Source: Immundisolibacteraceae bacterium (GTDB lineage: Bacteria; Pseudomonadota; Gammaproteobacteria; Immundisolibacterales; Immundisolibacteraceae). From it: a stretch of DNA of 5,176 nt. A model generated the notes under the pieces. It did no database searches. It was not told where the DNA came from and saw nothing but the letters and a program-made list of their open reading frames with translations. The stretch is taken from the NCBI GenBank assembly GCA_019090185.1, contig JAHRWJ010000027.1:1-5176 (forward strand), given 5' to 3'. Within the stretch, counting starts at the first letter, position 1. Every line of letters starts with the position of its first letter. The translations under genes and the position numbers were made by a program. Shown here piece after piece: positions 4,201 to 5,176 of the stretch.

Positions 4201-5176
4201 ATGTTTATCCCTTTGGCAAAGCTCTTGTCCAGCGGTCGGCCGGATGATCACCCGATAGCCATCAGTGGTGGCCAGCTGCGTACCTATGGGCAGTTTCGTA
4301 ATGATGTTGCCCATCAGCTGGCGAGCCTGCTTGAACAGGTTTCAGGCGTGGCGGCCGAGTCCAATCAGGTACTGCTGTACGCCGACGATAGTTACCTGTT
4401 TAGCGTTGGCCTGTTGGCCATTGTTCATGCCGGGTATGAGGTTGTGCTACCCGAAAACGGGCAACCTGGAACACTGGCAAGACACCGTCAGGATGGCTTG
4501 CTGCTGCTCACCGATAGCTGTTTGGGTGAGAGTGATAGCGATAGCGACCTGAAGATTGCCCCTGCAAGCGTTGTCACAGATTTTGAGTTTGGCCCTTTAA
4601 ACGCGGACGCCTGCCGGATTAGTTTTTTTACTTCAGGTTCTACTGGTGCGCCGAAGAAAATTTCAAAAACCCTGTTAGTGCTGGATCGTGAAGCAGAACT
4701 ACTAGAAGGTTACTGGGGTGGCCAACCAGACAATACCCTGGTGCTGTCGATGGTCACCCACCAGCACCTCTACGGCTTAACCTTTAAAGTATGGTGGTCG
4801 CTCTGTTCTGGTCGGCCGTTTCTGGCTGAATTCTTTGGTTATTGGGAACCGCTGGCCGCCAAATTACAGGCGTTGTCACCACAGCCTACCTGGGTCATAT
4901 CGAGCCCAGCCCATTTGACCCGCTATCCACCCCTGTCGGCCTTAACCCAGTTACAACAACCGCAGCGTGTGTTCTCGGCTGGCGCTGCGCTGTCCCTGTC
5001 AGGGGTTGAGGCGACTATGCAAGTTCTTGGTCAGGTCGCCACCGAAGTTTACGGCAGCACGGAAACTGGGGTTATCGCCTGGCGCCAGCAGACCCAGGGT
5101 GACCTGGCATGGCAATTTTTTGAGCCGATAGCCGGGCGCACAAACCGCGAGGGAGTGCTGAAGGTTTTATCACCAC
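4201..5176 (+). CDS. AMP-forming acyl/aryl-acid ligase of the polyene operon (3' end outside window)
   Basis: The frame is open from ATG 4201 to the window edge, giving 325 complete codons, the N-terminal part of an ANL-superfamily adenylating enzyme. The opening MFIPLAKLLSSGRPDDHPI is typical of ligases in APE-type clusters. The P-loop motif TSGSTGAPK is at 144-152, the aromatic/His motif VTHQHLYG lies downstream, and the A5 motif YGSTETG is at 284-290. The remaining core motifs (STGD-like Asp, hinge, catalytic Lys) should follow beyond the window. It most likely activates an aromatic starter acid as the acyl-adenylate and loads it on one of the two ACPs in the cytoplasm; this is inferred from homologous clusters. 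The gene begins 7 bp after the membrane protein stop with no strong ribosome binding site. A Ser-Asp repeat (111-116), encoded by GATAGC repeats at 4534-4545, lies in a probable surface loop before the P-loop. Confidence 0.9.
   Translation, partial: MFIPLAKLLSSGRPDDHPIAISGGQLRTYGQFRNDVAHQLASLLEQVSGVAAESNQVLLYADDSYLFSVGLLAIVHAGYEVVLPENGQPGTLARHRQDGLLLLTDSCLGESDSDSDLKIAPASVVTDFEFGPLNADACRISFFTSGSTGAPKKISKTLLVLDREAELLEGYWGGQPDNTLVLSMVTHQHLYGLTFKVWWSLCSGRPFLAEFFGYWEPLAAKLQALSPQPTWVISSPAHLTRYPPLSALTQLQQPQRVFSAGAALSLSGVEATMQVLGQVATEVYGSTETGVIAWRQQTQGDLAWQFFEPIAGRTNREGVLKVLSP

Noticed and set aside
4534..4545. GATAGC tandem repeat in the ligase gene
   Set aside because: Only two perfect units encoding a short Ser-Asp loop; too short to call a repeat element or a variable locus.
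4265..4552. 95-codon + strand open frame inside the ligase gene
   Set aside because: It lies wholly in another frame of the ligase, whose translation carries clear adenylation motifs; the product shows no recognisable domain.
1..5176. tRNA, rRNA, insertion sequences, attachment sites or CRISPR repeats
   Set aside because: No cloverleaf, transposase motif, terminal repeats with target duplication or regularly spaced repeats were seen; nearly all of the window is explained by coding genes.

Overview
The window looks like a gammaproteobacterial chromosome, probably from a marine or otherwise free-living species. It has moderate base composition, tight gene packing and Shine-Dalgarno-type starts. 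The gene order from about 1594 to the end matches the 5' part of aryl polyene (APE) type biosynthetic clusters in Vibrio and related Gammaproteobacteria. The genus cannot be fixed from sequence alone.

Left part (1-802): the last 50 codons of an HpcH/HpaI-family aldolase, then an AT-rich 163-bp gap with a possible promoter and an inverted repeat, then a complete cysteine-type glutathione peroxidase. Both read on the + strand and look like ordinary housekeeping or stress genes.

Middle (803-1593): a short convergent gap with interlocking inverted repeats, then an Sfp-type 4'-phosphopantetheinyl transferase on the - strand. It is divergent from the operon that follows. The 84-bp divergent spacer holds a 19-bp imperfect inverted repeat that could be an operator.

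Right part (1594-5176, + strand): a tightly coupled operon of a ketoacyl-synthase-like protein without an obvious catalytic cysteine, a membrane-anchored lysophospholipid-type acyltransferase, two tandem acyl carrier proteins, a six-helix membrane protein of the COG4648 type, and the N-terminal two thirds of an AMP-forming acyl/aryl-acid ligase cut by the window end. Neighbouring genes overlap by 11, 8, 1 and probably 14 bp; the last pair is separated by 7 bp.

Inferred pathway: the divergent transferase converts the two apo-ACPs to holo form. The ligase activates an aromatic starter acid (4-hydroxybenzoate-like or a cinnamate-like acid) and loads it on an ACP. Ketosynthases encoded downstream extend it with help from the KS-like subunit, and the acyltransferase moves the finished polyene to a membrane lipid or sugar acceptor. 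The dehydratase, ketoreductase, true ketosynthases, thioesterase, LolA-like and MMPL-type exporter genes of such clusters would lie beyond 5176. The system belongs to a described class; the less explained parts are the KS-like protein, the membrane protein and the altered motif in the transferase.
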